A DNA stretch of 64,000 bases. Source: Acinetobacter calcoaceticus DSM 30006 = CIP 81.8. Its GTDB lineage: Bacteria > Pseudomonadota > Gammaproteobacteria > Pseudomonadales > Moraxellaceae. The position numbers and the translations under genes were made by a program. Position 1 is the stretch's first letter, and the number at the start of each line of letters is the position of its first letter. The notes beneath the pieces were generated by a model. It was given only the letters and a program-made list of their open reading frames with translations. It had not been told where the DNA came from and did not search any database. The stretch covers positions 1,116,145 to 1,180,144 of the forward strand of contig NZ_KB849780.1 in NCBI RefSeq assembly GCF_000368965.1. The letters are read 5' to 3'. Positions 8,644 to 17,940 of this stretch are shown one piece after another.

Positions 8644-8653
8644 GAACTAAAAA

Positions 8654-9160
8654 TTACTTTTCGTCGATCACCATAAAACTTCCAGCAGCTGAACCTGAAT
8701 TAATAAGAATTGTATAATTATCACACTCATATTTTTGATCAACGAATTCACCGTATTTTCCATCAACACCTTTTTTTATTTTCCAATTAGATTTAGGTAA
8801 TCCATATAACTCTGTAAGAATTTTTCTTAACTTAATGTGGTTAATATCATCAAAATTAAAATTCACGCTATAACCAGAAATAAGATAATTGCGTTTATAA
8901 TACTGAATGTAACTAAAAGATTGAACTGGTGTTCCTAATAGCCAATATTTCTCAACTTTAGGACCAATAAGAGCTTCCCCAAACTTACTATTATTCTTAT
9001 TCCAAACTTTATTATCTATTTCTACCTTATATTTTTCTAATTTCCTAACATCATGCCCAAGACCAACGTCAGCAATTACGATTTGATCTTTAGGTACTTC
9101 ACAAACAGAAGCCCAAACAGCAATAGGAAAATAAAAGGCAATTAATAAAATTCTTTTCAT
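8654..9160 (-). CDS. Secreted protein of unknown function
   Basis: I start at the ATG at 9160 because a clean signal peptide begins there (MKRILLIAFYFPIAVWA, probable cut before SVCEV). The mature part (about 150 aa) has three Cys and mixed sequence with no domain I recognise. It lies downstream of the lysozyme in the late direction, where lysogenic-conversion genes often sit. It is separated from the lysozyme by the 9316-9345 hairpin. A periplasmic role is likely; the function is unknown. Confidence 0.65.
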   Translation of the reverse strand: MKRILLIAFYFPIAVWASVCEVPKDQIVIADVGLGHDVRKLEKYKVEIDNKVWNKNNSKFGEALIGPKVEKYWLLGTPVQSFSYIQYYKRNYLISGYSVNFNFDDINHIKLRKILTELYGLPKSNWKIKKGVDGKYGEFVDQKYECDNYTILINSGSAAGSFMVIDEK

Positions 9161-9315
9161 AATATTCCAATAATTTACTTCAAAAAAGAGATTATGATAT
9201 TTCAACATAATTTGCTCAACAAAAGATTCTACTATGGGCAGAACTTCCACCATTTTTAATTAAATTTTTGCCGTTTGGAAATGGTTAAGATAGGCATATG
9301 AGAATCATTAAAAAT

Positions 9316-9345
9316 GCTGTGCATCCTGATAAAAAAATGCACAGC
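9316..9345. terminator. Terminator-like hairpin after the lysozyme
   Basis: Perfect 9-bp stem GCTGTGCAT (9316-9324) / ATGCACAGC (9337-9345), 13 bp after the lysozyme stop. Related hairpins accompany the lysozyme remnants at 8060-8087 and 8212-8241, so the unit moved together with the gene end. Confidence 0.65.
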
Positions 9346-9358
9346 AAAATCAGAGCCT

Positions 9359-9904
9359 TCATAGTGAAATACGGTTAGCGATCCAACCGTAAAAGAATTG
9401 CTCTTGAGTTGGATTGCGTTCACAAATTTCAATATAGCGTTGGCCCTGCATAATATTTAGTACACGCACCAGGACTTTCTCGCCTTCTTTACCTCTTTTA
9501 GATAGATAAGTTTTGAGTGCATTTAGTGTGGCTGGACCATAAATTCCATCTATAGATAAATCTGGCCAACCTGCTTTACCTTGATTGTTGAGCAAGTTCA
9601 AAGCACGTTGTAGAAGTGGTTTTGCAAATCCGGTACCACAGTTCACGCCAGTATCTAAAAGCTCTTCAGCAACAGCTGATGAAATAGAATTCACCTGGTC
9701 AAAACGTGGAGCTGTCCAGTACTGTTTTTTATAAACGGCTTTTGCGGTTTCAAGGGGTAAGTCTTTCATATTGCCTTTAAAACCATTTGCTCGAGCAACT
9801 GCTTCAGTAATGCCGTATTTGGTTGCACCTCCTCGATCCGCTGGGTTATTTACATAACCACCTTCGCGTTTGATGAGATCATCAAGATATTGTTCAATAT
9901 TCAT
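9359..9904 (-). CDS. GH108-type phage lysozyme (endolysin)
   Basis: I start at the ATG at 9904, which has AAGGAAAG upstream. The 181-aa protein opens MNIEQYLDDLIKREGGYVN and continues DRGGATKYGIT, the glycosyl hydrolase 108 motif with the catalytic Glu in REGGY. A C-terminal peptidoglycan-binding-like part follows (GIYGPATLNALKTYL). No signal peptide is seen, so export would depend on a holin. It cleaves the cell wall at lysis. Its 3' end has been copied twice at 8.1-8.3 kb. Confidence 0.92.
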   Translation of the reverse strand: MNIEQYLDDLIKREGGYVNNPADRGGATKYGITEAVARANGFKGNMKDLPLETAKAVYKKQYWTAPRFDQVNSISSAVAEELLDTGVNCGTGFAKPLLQRALNLLNNQGKAGWPDLSIDGIYGPATLNALKTYLSKRGKEGEKVLVRVLNIMQGQRYIEICERNPTQEQFFYGWIANRISL

Positions 9905-9923
9905 TTCACTTTCCTTTTGACAT

Positions 9924-9945
9924 AAAAAAGCCACCCGTAGGTGGC
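9924..9945 (-). terminator. Terminator-like hairpin upstream of lysozyme
   Basis: Stem GCCACC / GGTGGC with a CGTA loop, followed on the minus strand by six U. It sits between the small membrane protein and the lysozyme. Confidence 0.7.
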
Positions 9946-9966
9946 GCAGTTTTTTTTTAAGTTGGT

Positions 9967-10116
9967 TCATGCTTTTATAGAAGCAATTATTACATCCAAC
10001 TTCCATATTAAGATTGGGATAGAAAACAAAAGAATAAATGCAACTATTGTTTGCCATAAGCCATACTTTTCAATAGATACTTTCATAAGCTCCACTATTG
10101 GTTTAAAATGCTCCAT
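9967..10116 (-). CDS. 49-aa single-TM protein, possible second lysis protein
   Basis: I start at the ATG at 10116, which has AAGGAGAAG upstream. The protein has one membrane helix in its second half (GLWQTIVAFILLFSIPILIW) and a short tail. It sits directly upstream of the lysozyme and two genes after the larger holin-like gene. That position fits a small holin, antiholin or pinholin, but no sequence motif proves it. Confidence 0.6.
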   Translation of the reverse strand: MEHFKPIVELMKVSIEKYGLWQTIVAFILLFSIPILIWKLDVIIASIKA

Positions 10117-10158
10117 ATAGATATATCTTCTCCTTAATCTAGCTTTGGTTAAGTTGAT

Positions 10159-10193
10159 AAAAAAAACCTCAGTGCGCCAACACTGGGGTTTTT
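10159..10193 (-). terminator. Terminator-like hairpin
   Basis: A stem of about 10 bp with one mismatch (arms around 10165-10174 and 10181-10190), followed by a long U-run on the minus strand, upstream of the 49-aa gene. Confidence 0.65.
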
Positions 10194-10251
10194 GCTTTTT
10201 GATCATAGAAAACTTAGCTATGAGTTTCCTCCGGCCCGGTTTTCATGTAAT

Positions 10252-10271
10252 AAAAAACCGCCCGAAGGCGG
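10252..10271 (-). terminator. Terminator-like hairpin with CGAA loop
   Basis: CCGCC-CGAA-GGCGG preceded by six A on the plus strand, so the minus-strand RNA ends in U6. It lies just beyond the stop of the DUF4882-like gene. Confidence 0.75.
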
Positions 10272-10304
10272 CTGTTGAAAGAAATTTGTTACTTATATAG
10301 TTTT

Positions 10305-11177
10305 TTACAAAGCTACACCGCAAATATCCTTCGCTCCAGTAGGATAAGTAAACTGCATTTTGGACTTATCTGTAACCAATTGGAGCCCAACTGTTTTACC
10401 AGTCAAAGCAGAGTTAGCAAAGTGGTCTTGGTTAATTGCTCCCATGAAGCTTATATATTTTAATTTATTTTCCATAGTAAGATTTAAGTAGCCGTAATTT
10501 ACACCATTAACAATATAGCCAATCTGTTTAGTATTTTGATTTACATAAATTCCTACTCTAACCTTCCCATCAGCTGGAACTTGTACTGGATTACTGGTTC
10601 TATTAGCACTTAAGTATGTTAAATGACCATTTCCATCTGATTTATATGTAGCACCTAAAGAAGCGATTGAGTCTCCATTTATAACACCTGAATAGTTATT
10701 ACCTTTTGCAAACATTAAATTTAATGTAAATTCCACTTTAGATTGTGAGGATCCAGTAATAACAAAACCATACTCATACATCTGAGAAGTACTGCCAAGA
10801 TTAACCTTGAGATTATTCACATCAAAAATGAACTCCTGAGCAAAAATATCTGAAGTAGTAATAGGTTTATCTACTATGGCAACATTGTCTGGCGTATTAG
10901 AAGTATATTGAGTTTTAAACTGGATATATTTTTTAGAAGCTAAAAGCTTGTCGACATTTTTATTTGAATAATAATTTATAACGTCATAACCAGACTGATT
11001 AGTATTATTTATATTAGCAACTTGCTCTGTATAACGGTAATTACTTGAGTTAGCTGCGTTTGCTGCTTCAAAAGCTTGTAGGTCTTGTAAGGTCGCATCA
11101 AAGGTATATGAGCACTCGGCAAAAGCACTACTTACTCCACTGAAACCCATTACTGTTGCTAAAATTATCTTTTTCAC
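10305..11177 (-). CDS. DUF4882-like secreted protein
   Basis: I start at the GTG at 11177 (CAGGAT upstream), which gives a textbook signal peptide (KKIILATVMGFSGVSSAFA, cut before ECSY). The mature protein (about 270 aa) looks beta-rich and resembles, from memory, the Acinetobacter DUF4882 family. It has three Cys, one at each end and none in the middle except near the start, so a disulfide is possible. It lies between holin and lysozyme genes and is probably a lysogenic-conversion gene. The function is unknown. Confidence 0.7.
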   Translation of the reverse strand: MKKIILATVMGFSGVSSAFAECSYTFDATLQDLQAFEAANAANSSNYRYTEQVANINNTNQSGYDVINYYSNKNVDKLLASKKYIQFKTQYTSNTPDNVAIVDKPITTSDIFAQEFIFDVNNLKVNLGSTSQMYEYGFVITGSSQSKVEFTLNLMFAKGNNYSGVINGDSIASLGATYKSDGNGHLTYLSANRTSNPVQVPADGKVRVGIYVNQNTKQIGYIVNGVNYGYLNLTMENKLKYISFMGAINQDHFANSALTGKTVGLQLVTDKSKMQFTYPTGAKDICGVAL

Positions 11178-11281
11178 GGCGTTATCCTGTTTTTTATTTT
11201 GAACATTTAGTATAAACAAGTCTCTAAATCATTTGATTAATTCCGACAGATGACAAAAATATAAGTCAGCTATTTAATAAT

Positions 11282-11297
11282 ACCGCCCGAAGGCGGT
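11282..11297. terminator. Hairpin without a U-run
   Basis: A CCGCC-CGAA-GGCGG stem-loop at the end of the holin gene. The element matches 10258-10271, but no A-run precedes it, so termination is doubtful. Confidence 0.45.
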
Positions 11298-11686
11298 TAA
11301 CTATTTTCGATGTCTTTTCTGGCTTTCTTAAATTCTTTAATCACTTCAACGATCGTTTTACCTTCCTGTTTATCTATGAAATTAAAGATCCACCGGACCA
11401 AAGCCCAACCTGGTAATCCGCAAACAAAGAAGAAGCCCCCTAAGGTAATCATCCCCCAAATATCGGTAACCCATTCATGAAGCCCCCATTTCACGATAAT
11501 GAATGAACCACCAGCTAAACTTGATACGACGGTACAAATGAGCCCAACGGCCCATTCTTGAGGTGAACGCGGCATACGTGTCATCAAAACAACTGCTGCA
11601 ACTAATGCGACAGCTAAAGTCACCATAATTGCTGCGCCATAAAATTTTAAAAGTGCTGTTAAACCGCTAGTTGAAACCGGTTCCAT
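11297..11686 (-). CDS. Holin-like three-TM membrane protein
   Basis: The 129-aa protein has three membrane helices at about residues 13-34 (YGAAIMVTLAVALVAAVVLM), 44-66 and 75-98, plus a charged cytoplasmic C-terminus. CTGGAGAAATAA provides a good ribosome-binding site before its ATG at 11686. It lies between tailspike and lysozyme, where the phage lysis cassette is expected. The family is not firmly known to me; size, topology and position support the call. Confidence 0.75.
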   Translation of the reverse strand: MEPVSTSGLTALLKFYGAAIMVTLAVALVAAVVLMTRMPRSPQEWAVGLICTVVSSLAGGSFIIVKWGLHEWVTDIWGMITLGGFFFVCGLPGWALVRWIFNFIDKQEGKTIVEVIKEFKKARKDIENS

Positions 11687-11712
11687 TTATTTCTCCAGAA
11701 AATTTAGACAAT

Positions 11713-11744
11713 AAAAAAGCCCTGATCTTTAATAGATTCAGGGC
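11713..11744 (-). terminator. Terminator-like hairpin
   Basis: GCCCTGA (11719-11725) / TCAGGGC (11738-11744), with U6 on the minus strand. It lies between tailspike and holin genes. Confidence 0.7.
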
Positions 11745-11764
11745 CTGTAAGTACAACTATCAAG

Positions 11765-13582
11765 TTAGATATCTTTTATTCCAGCACTATAAAGAATTGA
11801 ATAACTTCGATTAGCAGTTAGATATTTCCCAGTTGAGTAAAGCCCAACTGTTAACTTGTCAACCTGTCTATTGTGAATATAACCATACACACCTGCAAAT
11901 GATGGCGTTGTTACACCAGAATTTAATGCATCATCATTCCACCCCCCATTATTGACTGGTGATAGTTGTGTAAAAACATTTGGTACACGTGGATAGATAT
12001 ACGGTAATGTTAACTCAGTTCCAGCAACTCGATACTGAGCACCATCACCAGTATTTACCGTGATTGCACCACTGACTTCTGGCATTCTCAGCTTTGTACT
12101 GGCCTGTAGGTTTGCTGTGTAAAGAAGCTTTGTTCTCCTAGGCACTGAAACATCTTCAATTGAAATATAATCAGATGGAATTTGTGTAGTTGTTGCAATA
12201 TTCGAATATCCAAATCTCAAAAGATTTGTCAGAGATGTTGCATTTAAGACACGCACACCATCTATTTTAATATTTACCTTTTTAGTAATAATAATACCGT
12301 TTGAAACAACCACCTGAATTAATGTATCAATTGCTTTCGGAGAGCACTCAACAGTTAGATTTTTAATATTGATATGCAGGTCTTCTGTTAAATCCTGTGT
12401 GAGAGCGATATATATAATACCTCGTGCAGCACCGTCACCAATCGTATCAATGATTACATCTTCTAAATCCCATGTACCACCAATTGAGTGGCTTGAGTAA
12501 ATAGCCCATCCTGAAGCCTCCGTTGAAGTACCCGTGACACGAGAATTAGCGATTTTTGTATTCTTACCAGCCATGTGAGCGGCATCTAACTGGCAATCAA
12601 TGTACTGTACATCATCACAATTGCCATGCATGTCTGCGGCACCTACTGCTGCCGCTCCAAAATTTTGCAAAGAAGCACCCATGACACGCCAGTTTCGTAC
12701 TGGAACATTACACACTCCACTACTACTACCAAAAGCAATACCATGACGTGAGGCATTGAAATTACCGCCAAATATACGCCCCTTCTGACAATTAGCTAAT
12801 ACAAGTCCATATTGCAGGCCATTTGGCGTCACATCAGCTAAACAAGAAGTTGCATTCCCGTACATGGTAGTGTTGTAGCAGCGATCAAGCATAATGTTCT
12901 GATACATACCACCTGCACTTTTAGGGTGAGAAATAACACAATCCCTACCAAAAGTGATAATCACTGCTGGATTTGGGTTTGTCTCATCAACATTTATATT
13001 TAGCTTGGAAAGATCTACAGTAATTGATGATATTTTATAAATATCTACTATAGAGGAGTCATAAGCTTCATAAAACTTTCCAAGTACTGTAACCGTATCT
13101 CCACTCACACGTGCAACTTCAACAAATTCACCAGCTTTGTAATAGGCTAGCTCAGGGTTAAAGCTTCCATTGTCTGGGTTATGAATACAAATTAAATCAC
13201 CACGCTTGATTTGACCTAAGTGTGAAACAGTAAGAGTATTAGCCCCTTTAATAATGTTTGCTAACGGCTTGTTAATTAAAGCTGAAGTGCCTGAAAAATT
13301 TAACCGCCCATTAGGACCAAAATTCATTTTTGCAGTTAAATCAAAGTTAATAGCCTGATCTTTTGTGACAACCACTGCATTATTAATGAAGTACTCACCA
13401 TCAGTAACTCTAAGACTATTGTTTGCTAGAGCTTCTTCAAGACTCAAAGAAACATCACCGGATGTTCCATCTATATAGTCACTCAAAGAAGCAATTTCTT
13501 TATTCTTTATCGTTTGAGCATCATTTATTTCATGCTGGTTTTTGGTGCCATCTATAACGTCAATTGCATTTACTGTAGCCAT
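11765..13582 (-). CDS. Tailspike / receptor-binding protein, probable beta-helix
   Basis: I start at the ATG at 13582 with AAAGGAAC upstream; an in-frame ATG at 13627 would run through the intergenic hairpin. The 605-aa protein has a short N-terminal attachment part (ATVNAIDVIDGTKNQHEIND). A long repetitive region rich in Asn, Gly and Val then has the rhythm of a right-handed beta-helix (for example GGNFNASRHGIAFGSSSG). Such spikes bind, and often cleave, the bacterial capsule or O-antigen. I see no diagnostic catalytic motif. The sequence is expected to vary among related phages, setting host range. Confidence 0.8.
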   Translation of the reverse strand: MATVNAIDVIDGTKNQHEINDAQTIKNKEIASLSDYIDGTSGDVSLSLEEALANNSLRVTDGEYFINNAVVVTKDQAINFDLTAKMNFGPNGRLNFSGTSALINKPLANIIKGANTLTVSHLGQIKRGDLICIHNPDNGSFNPELAYYKAGEFVEVARVSGDTVTVLGKFYEAYDSSIVDIYKISSITVDLSKLNINVDETNPNPAVIITFGRDCVISHPKSAGGMYQNIMLDRCYNTTMYGNATSCLADVTPNGLQYGLVLANCQKGRIFGGNFNASRHGIAFGSSSGVCNVPVRNWRVMGASLQNFGAAAVGAADMHGNCDDVQYIDCQLDAAHMAGKNTKIANSRVTGTSTEASGWAIYSSHSIGGTWDLEDVIIDTIGDGAARGIIYIALTQDLTEDLHINIKNLTVECSPKAIDTLIQVVVSNGIIITKKVNIKIDGVRVLNATSLTNLLRFGYSNIATTTQIPSDYISIEDVSVPRRTKLLYTANLQASTKLRMPEVSGAITVNTGDGAQYRVAGTELTLPYIYPRVPNVFTQLSPVNNGGWNDDALNSGVTTPSFAGVYGYIHNRQVDKLTVGLYSTGKYLTANRSYSILYSAGIKDI

Positions 13583-13610
13583 TTTTGTTCCTTTAAAGGT
13601 TTTAATATAT

Positions 13611-13635
13611 AAAAAAGCACCCTTCAAGAGTGCTT
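13611..13635 (-). terminator. Terminator-like hairpin
   Basis: AAGCAC (13615-13620) / GTGCTT (13630-13635) with a U-run on the minus strand, between the tail tip gene and the tailspike. Confidence 0.7.
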
Positions 13636-13641
13636 ATAACG

Positions 13642-16600
13642 TTAAACAGTTTGTAAAATTTTCCCTCCATTAATCAATTTTGTAGTGAGTGGTGCTACTC
13701 CGACAATCGCGGTACCACCCGCTCCCGGCTGGCCTTCCGTTGTGCCATGGTAATTCCAATTCCAAGTTCCATCATTGGTTGACTTAGTACCACGTTGCCC
13801 CCAACCACCACCATCACCGGATAAAGGAGATCCATATCGGTCATTTTGAGTGCGGTATCCCTTACCCGGCATCACAGCCTCAGCATCAGTGACTTTTACA
13901 ACCATCAAATACCCACCATTCAAATACCAGCGCCAGTCCTGGGTATCATTGTAGATAGGCTCTCCTGTCATAACACGGCCAAATGGTGCCCCAGCTCCAC
14001 CCGGAATACCTTGTACCCCATAGCTCAACTCAGTGTAGATCCCACTTGGAGTAGCACCACCACCAGAACCGCCACGGGCCAACGTACCTCCATCGATAAT
14101 CAGATTCAATTTGCTGTGCCGGTTCATTAAACCGGGTGCTCCCTTGAATCCATCACGGCGCGTTTTAGTAAAGTTGTAATCTGGGTCACTTGACCAGGCA
14201 CCAAAAGCAAGATGAGGCAAACCGCCATCACCACCACGACCTACTACTGAACCTTTAATTGTAAGATTTACAGTAAGACCAGCAGGAAACTCCCCAGTAT
14301 CAATGGCAGGAAATTCAGGAGCAGCTGGAACAATAAACTCCTGTTTTGCCGGACTTGAGTTATGGTCAAACTTATAAACCATTCGTGTTTCTGGCCGAAG
14401 TGAACTGGAACTCGAAACCAAGGCACCAGCTTCAACAATAAAGCTAATTTCTCCTGTTGTTGGTAAGTCACCTCTTTGCATCTGATATAGCCGCGCAAGA
14501 TTAATATCAAGCTGGTCATATCGAATGTAAATTGGTGAATCATCAACGGGCACGTCAATAAAGTCTTTATCGTTGAGGTAATAACGAACATCGTAATTTA
14601 CTGCTGTAACGGTATTTGAGAACTTATCAACCGGATCTTTTTTAGCGACAAGGTAAGGTAATGAGTCTTTGGTATCGTCATTAACAACTGTATAGATCGT
14701 ATTAACAAAATCATCAGAACTTAGCTTTAAAGCACCATTTGGCAAACGTCCTAGAACTACTTTGTTCTTAGTAGATCCAGCAGTAATAGGAAGTAGATCA
14801 ACGGTACCATCTCCCATTTGCAAATAAATCACGTAGCTCTTCCCAGCTATGAAATCGACATCATGGCTTAGAGTGAGAATTAAACCCTCTTGTTTAACCA
14901 CATCACCACTTTGATGGATGCCATTACGATAATCAGCTACAGCAATACGGTCCCTTAAAACTAGTAATTCCGATTCAGGAGCAGCATCAAAGGTAATGGA
15001 TTTGCGCTGAAAGCGGAGCTTATTCCAGAGTCGGTACGCATTAAAACGGGCTTGCCATTTATTGCGCACACCTACCGATTTCACTTCTTTGGGGTTCTTG
15101 GCTCCTTTATCCGGCAAATAAATATTGATACGACTATCATCGGCCGGATCCGTATATTCATAGACCAACCCATCATAGTCATCCATCATGCCAAGCGTTA
15201 GATCATGCTTATAACTATCCGGAATGATATTCCTGAAGTTAAACAGCAATACCGAATTATCCGTTGGCCGTTCAAAATAGATCTTTAGCTTGTTGTTCTG
15301 ACGATAAGCAGTACAAAAAACAGCATCACAAAGGTTGGTGACCAGCTCTTCAAATGAAAGATTGGTGTCATCAATGGTGGTACAGAACTCGGCCGCTAAA
15401 GGTGTACCGAAGTAATCGACAATATCGTTATAAGTACGATAGATGTTTTCAATATCAATCTCGTCGATCGTACGGCGGCCTATCTTGTCATCGAGCGCCA
15501 TCGATAAAAGAGCATCAGCAAAACTAGAAGTTGGAAACAACTCTGTCGTCATTGCTCCATTTTTATAGGTTGGCAACATGCGCTGAAGATCAAAATTGAT
15601 CTTTCGCGACTTAACAGATAAAGCTCCAGTCGTTGCATATGTACGTGCACGAAAAACCGTTTCATGTTCATACATCGTGCTTTGCAATGGAAATGCGCCG
15701 TATAAAGCTTGCCACTTCACTTCATCAACAACGGTTGTCACTGCTGGGGTTGGTGTTAATCGTCGAGCACGTACACTACAGCGTCCCTGAAATGTGACCA
15801 TATCCAGCGACGCACCAACTGTTTGGCGTGACTTTGCAGAGCCTTTTAGAATGATCTGCTTTAGCATTGGATTACCAATAGCTGCGCCAGACTCATTCAC
15901 TGGAGTTACTTCAACTTCAATCGTGACATTTACAGCCGCCTGATTACCTCCTGAAGAGACTGTATAAAGCCCATTATTCGCGACAAAATTAAAGATGACA
16001 CGATTACGTTCAATGTTGTCTAGGATAAACGGGCCAATCCACTTCTCGCCAATAGATGAAAGCTTTGGAGAGGCAGCAGCTGTTTGCTGGTTAGTGAGTT
16101 CTTTTACCTTTAGCCAGTTCGGATTAACTGCTGCTGGGTTAGACAAAGCCATCCGATCGTCTGCTACAGATAAGACGCTGTAAGTACCGTTTAAATCGTA
16201 TGTTTGTCCGTTAAAAGTAAACGTAGCATTGGTGATTTCAACTCGGTCATTGCTGACAAACTTAGTCGTTAAATCGGTATTGTTAGCAGCTGCTCGAAGG
16301 ATCTCATTTGGATAAGCAAATTGAAGATAATTGGTGCCTTCCAGACTTTGAGTGTCAGCTGGTCGTAAGATCTGGCCATTCACTGAGTTTTGATGCTGGA
16401 CAGTTAAAGGCGGCGTAGTAATTTCGCTACCAAGGGAAAAATAAGGCTGTCCAGATATGATATCGACACCTGGTCGAAAGACCTCTACCGACGCACCTGC
16501 AATATCAACAATATTGGTTTCACCATCGTAAGCGCCTTTGATGTGATAGTGACCACGCCCAATACAGCCAACAAGATGTTCAACTTCGACGTTGTTTTCA

Positions 16601-17082
16601 TAGACCTTATAAGGAACTGCAATTAAATCAGGCGTATCCCAAGCTGCACCATAAATATCAGCAATACGTCCATTCACTCGCATTTTGTTTTCGCGGTTTG
16701 AAAGTTCGTTATTTGCTGATGAGGATTGGTTGTTATTCTGAGTGGTTTGGGCAATTGACGGCGCGGGCATTAAAAATGCAATCGCCACACTTAAGACAAT
16801 GGAAACGATAGCAGCAATAAGCGCAGGCATACCTTTCGGGTTTTCAATCACAATGAAAGTGCCCGGCAAGAAATCAAGCTGCTTTAAGTCGTGAGCATTC
16901 TTAGGTGTAACTTCATTGGCAAAAGAGATCTCCGCATGATCCATATTGCTTGAAGTGTGAAAAATACGGACATGCTCAGGCAAGTATTCATATTTTGAAG
17001 TAAGCCATTGCCCGATAGTTTCGGCTTGCTCAATTGTCTTTTCTTCAGACAAAGGATCCTGTTTATAAATAATCTTAATCAT
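13642..17082 (-). CDS. Tail tip / host-specificity protein (gpJ-like)
   Basis: The 1146-aa protein fits a lambda J-type central tail tip. It has an N-terminal hydrophobic segment (about residues 65-90), the J-like region (for example VDRV and DEVKWQALYGAFP), then fibronectin-like parts. Its last ~160 residues are unusually glycine-rich (GGSGGGATPSGIYTELSYG, and GDGGGWGQRGTKS). Glycine-rich tips of this kind are known in receptor-binding adhesins. The start overlaps the NlpC/P60-like gene by 8 bp. It recognises the host surface and contacts the tailspike encoded next. Confidence 0.88.
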   Translation of the reverse strand: MIKIIYKQDPLSEEKTIEQAETIGQWLTSKYEYLPEHVRIFHTSSNMDHAEISFANEVTPKNAHDLKQLDFLPGTFIVIENPKGMPALIAAIVSIVLSVAIAFLMPAPSIAQTTQNNNQSSSANNELSNRENKMRVNGRIADIYGAAWDTPDLIAVPYKVYENNVEVEHLVGCIGRGHYHIKGAYDGETNIVDIAGASVEVFRPGVDIISGQPYFSLGSEITTPPLTVQHQNSVNGQILRPADTQSLEGTNYLQFAYPNEILRAAANNTDLTTKFVSNDRVEITNATFTFNGQTYDLNGTYSVLSVADDRMALSNPAAVNPNWLKVKELTNQQTAAASPKLSSIGEKWIGPFILDNIERNRVIFNFVANNGLYTVSSGGNQAAVNVTIEVEVTPVNESGAAIGNPMLKQIILKGSAKSRQTVGASLDMVTFQGRCSVRARRLTPTPAVTTVVDEVKWQALYGAFPLQSTMYEHETVFRARTYATTGALSVKSRKINFDLQRMLPTYKNGAMTTELFPTSSFADALLSMALDDKIGRRTIDEIDIENIYRTYNDIVDYFGTPLAAEFCTTIDDTNLSFEELVTNLCDAVFCTAYRQNNKLKIYFERPTDNSVLLFNFRNIIPDSYKHDLTLGMMDDYDGLVYEYTDPADDSRINIYLPDKGAKNPKEVKSVGVRNKWQARFNAYRLWNKLRFQRKSITFDAAPESELLVLRDRIAVADYRNGIHQSGDVVKQEGLILTLSHDVDFIAGKSYVIYLQMGDGTVDLLPITAGSTKNKVVLGRLPNGALKLSSDDFVNTIYTVVNDDTKDSLPYLVAKKDPVDKFSNTVTAVNYDVRYYLNDKDFIDVPVDDSPIYIRYDQLDINLARLYQMQRGDLPTTGEISFIVEAGALVSSSSSLRPETRMVYKFDHNSSPAKQEFIVPAAPEFPAIDTGEFPAGLTVNLTIKGSVVGRGGDGGLPHLAFGAWSSDPDYNFTKTRRDGFKGAPGLMNRHSKLNLIIDGGTLARGGSGGGATPSGIYTELSYGVQGIPGGAGAPFGRVMTGEPIYNDTQDWRWYLNGGYLMVVKVTDAEAVMPGKGYRTQNDRYGSPLSGDGGGWGQRGTKSTNDGTWNWNYHGTTEGQPGAGGTAIVGVAPLTTKLINGGKILQTV

Positions 17083-17437
17083 AGTAACTGACCCGACTAA
17101 ACCCCATTGCTTTAATGACGTCTTCAGCTAAATAAGTGACTCCGCTCTCCATTAGGTGTAAAACCTTCTGCCCACGAAAAAGCCCCACATGCGGGGGCTT
17201 ATTTCGTTGTCTTGGATGGAAGGCGACTATGCAGCCTTCCTTGGGCATGGGCAGTGGATTTAAGAGCTTTAATCGTGAGACTTTAAACTCGATATGGCCT
17301 TTAGGTTGCATGAACAAATCTAAAGCTTCGCTCCGGTCTACTCCATATAGATCTAAAGCGGCTTCATGCGCAAAGTGAACACAGTTGTATTGCTCTTCAT
17401 CGTATTGCTTATCAAGTAAATGATCATGACTTTTCAT
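17075..17437 (-). CDS. NlpC/P60-like tail assembly peptidase (gpK-like)
   Basis: The 120-aa protein carries YNCVHFAHEA (catalytic Cys) and PPHVGLFRGQKVLHL (catalytic His), the core of NlpC/P60 peptidases. Length is short, as in other siphovirus tail peptidases. It is flanked by DUF1833-like and gpJ-like genes, matching lambda order L-K-I-J. It probably processes the tail tip or cuts peptidoglycan during entry. A hairpin-like palindrome at about 17178-17200 lies inside the coding region. Confidence 0.85.
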   Translation of the reverse strand: MKSHDHLLDKQYDEEQYNCVHFAHEAALDLYGVDRSEALDLFMQPKGHIEFKVSRLKLLNPLPMPKEGCIVAFHPRQRNKPPHVGLFRGQKVLHLMESGVTYLAEDVIKAMGFSRVSYYD

Positions 17438-17940
17438 ACAGCCCCCTTCAGTCCACTAAACCGATCCAGTGAAAAAATGTCACCAGTTTTGGAAGTATTT
17501 AAACGAGGTGATTCAGCCTTGAATGTCACAGCTTTATGGTTCATTGAAACACCTGCAAGTTGGAGGCCTAGCAGATAATGAATTGGTGCATTTAAGTTGT
17601 CTGAACTGTACAGGCGATAATTGACAGTAGGCTTCACATCTGCAAATTGGCCTTCTAAAACTCGCTCAAACTCATCCGGCAATATATCGCCAAGACCCGA
17701 AACTGAGACAGTTAATGTCTGGTCCAGATCACCTAACATTCCAGATCTTTGAATAGACATCGGTAGATATTCATAAAACACCTGTCCGGCTCCTTCTTTA
17801 TGTTGAACATAGACACCACGATCATCATTACGAACAACTCGATAAGTGTTTAGAAATGATGGATGTGATAGCTCAATACACTCCAATTGATAGATATCAA
17901 CTTTACGATTGAGGAAGAACTTGGCGTATTCGTTATCCAT
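17434..17940 (-). CDS. DUF1833-like minor tail protein (gpL-like)
   Basis: I start at the ATG at 17940, which has GGGAGG close upstream and overlaps the previous stop as TAATG. The 168-aa protein (FLNTYRVVRNDDRGVYVQ, then YEYLPMSIQRSGMLGD) resembles the DUF1833 tail family. Position between a gpM-like and a gpK-like gene supports a tail-tip hub role. The stop overlaps the next gene by 4 bp, so translation is coupled. Confidence 0.8.
   Translation of the reverse strand: MDNEYAKFFLNRKVDIYQLECIELSHPSFLNTYRVVRNDDRGVYVQHKEGAGQVFYEYLPMSIQRSGMLGDLDQTLTVSVSGLGDILPDEFERVLEGQFADVKPTVNYRLYSSDNLNAPIHYLLGLQLAGVSMNHKAVTFKAESPRLNTSKTGDIFSLDRFSGLKGAV

Larger units (their letters stand above)
8341..8653. other. 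Gene-free stretch with two terminators
   Basis: No convincing gene is visible in these 313 bases. They hold AT-rich DNA of unclear origin and two strong terminators (8498-8519 and 8616-8643), consistent with spacer DNA between the scarred umuC side and the late operon end. Confidence 0.6.

Noticed and set aside
13596..13627. Upstream start of the tailspike gene at 13627
   Set aside because: It would translate through the intergenic hairpin; the start at 13582 has a clear ribosome-binding site.
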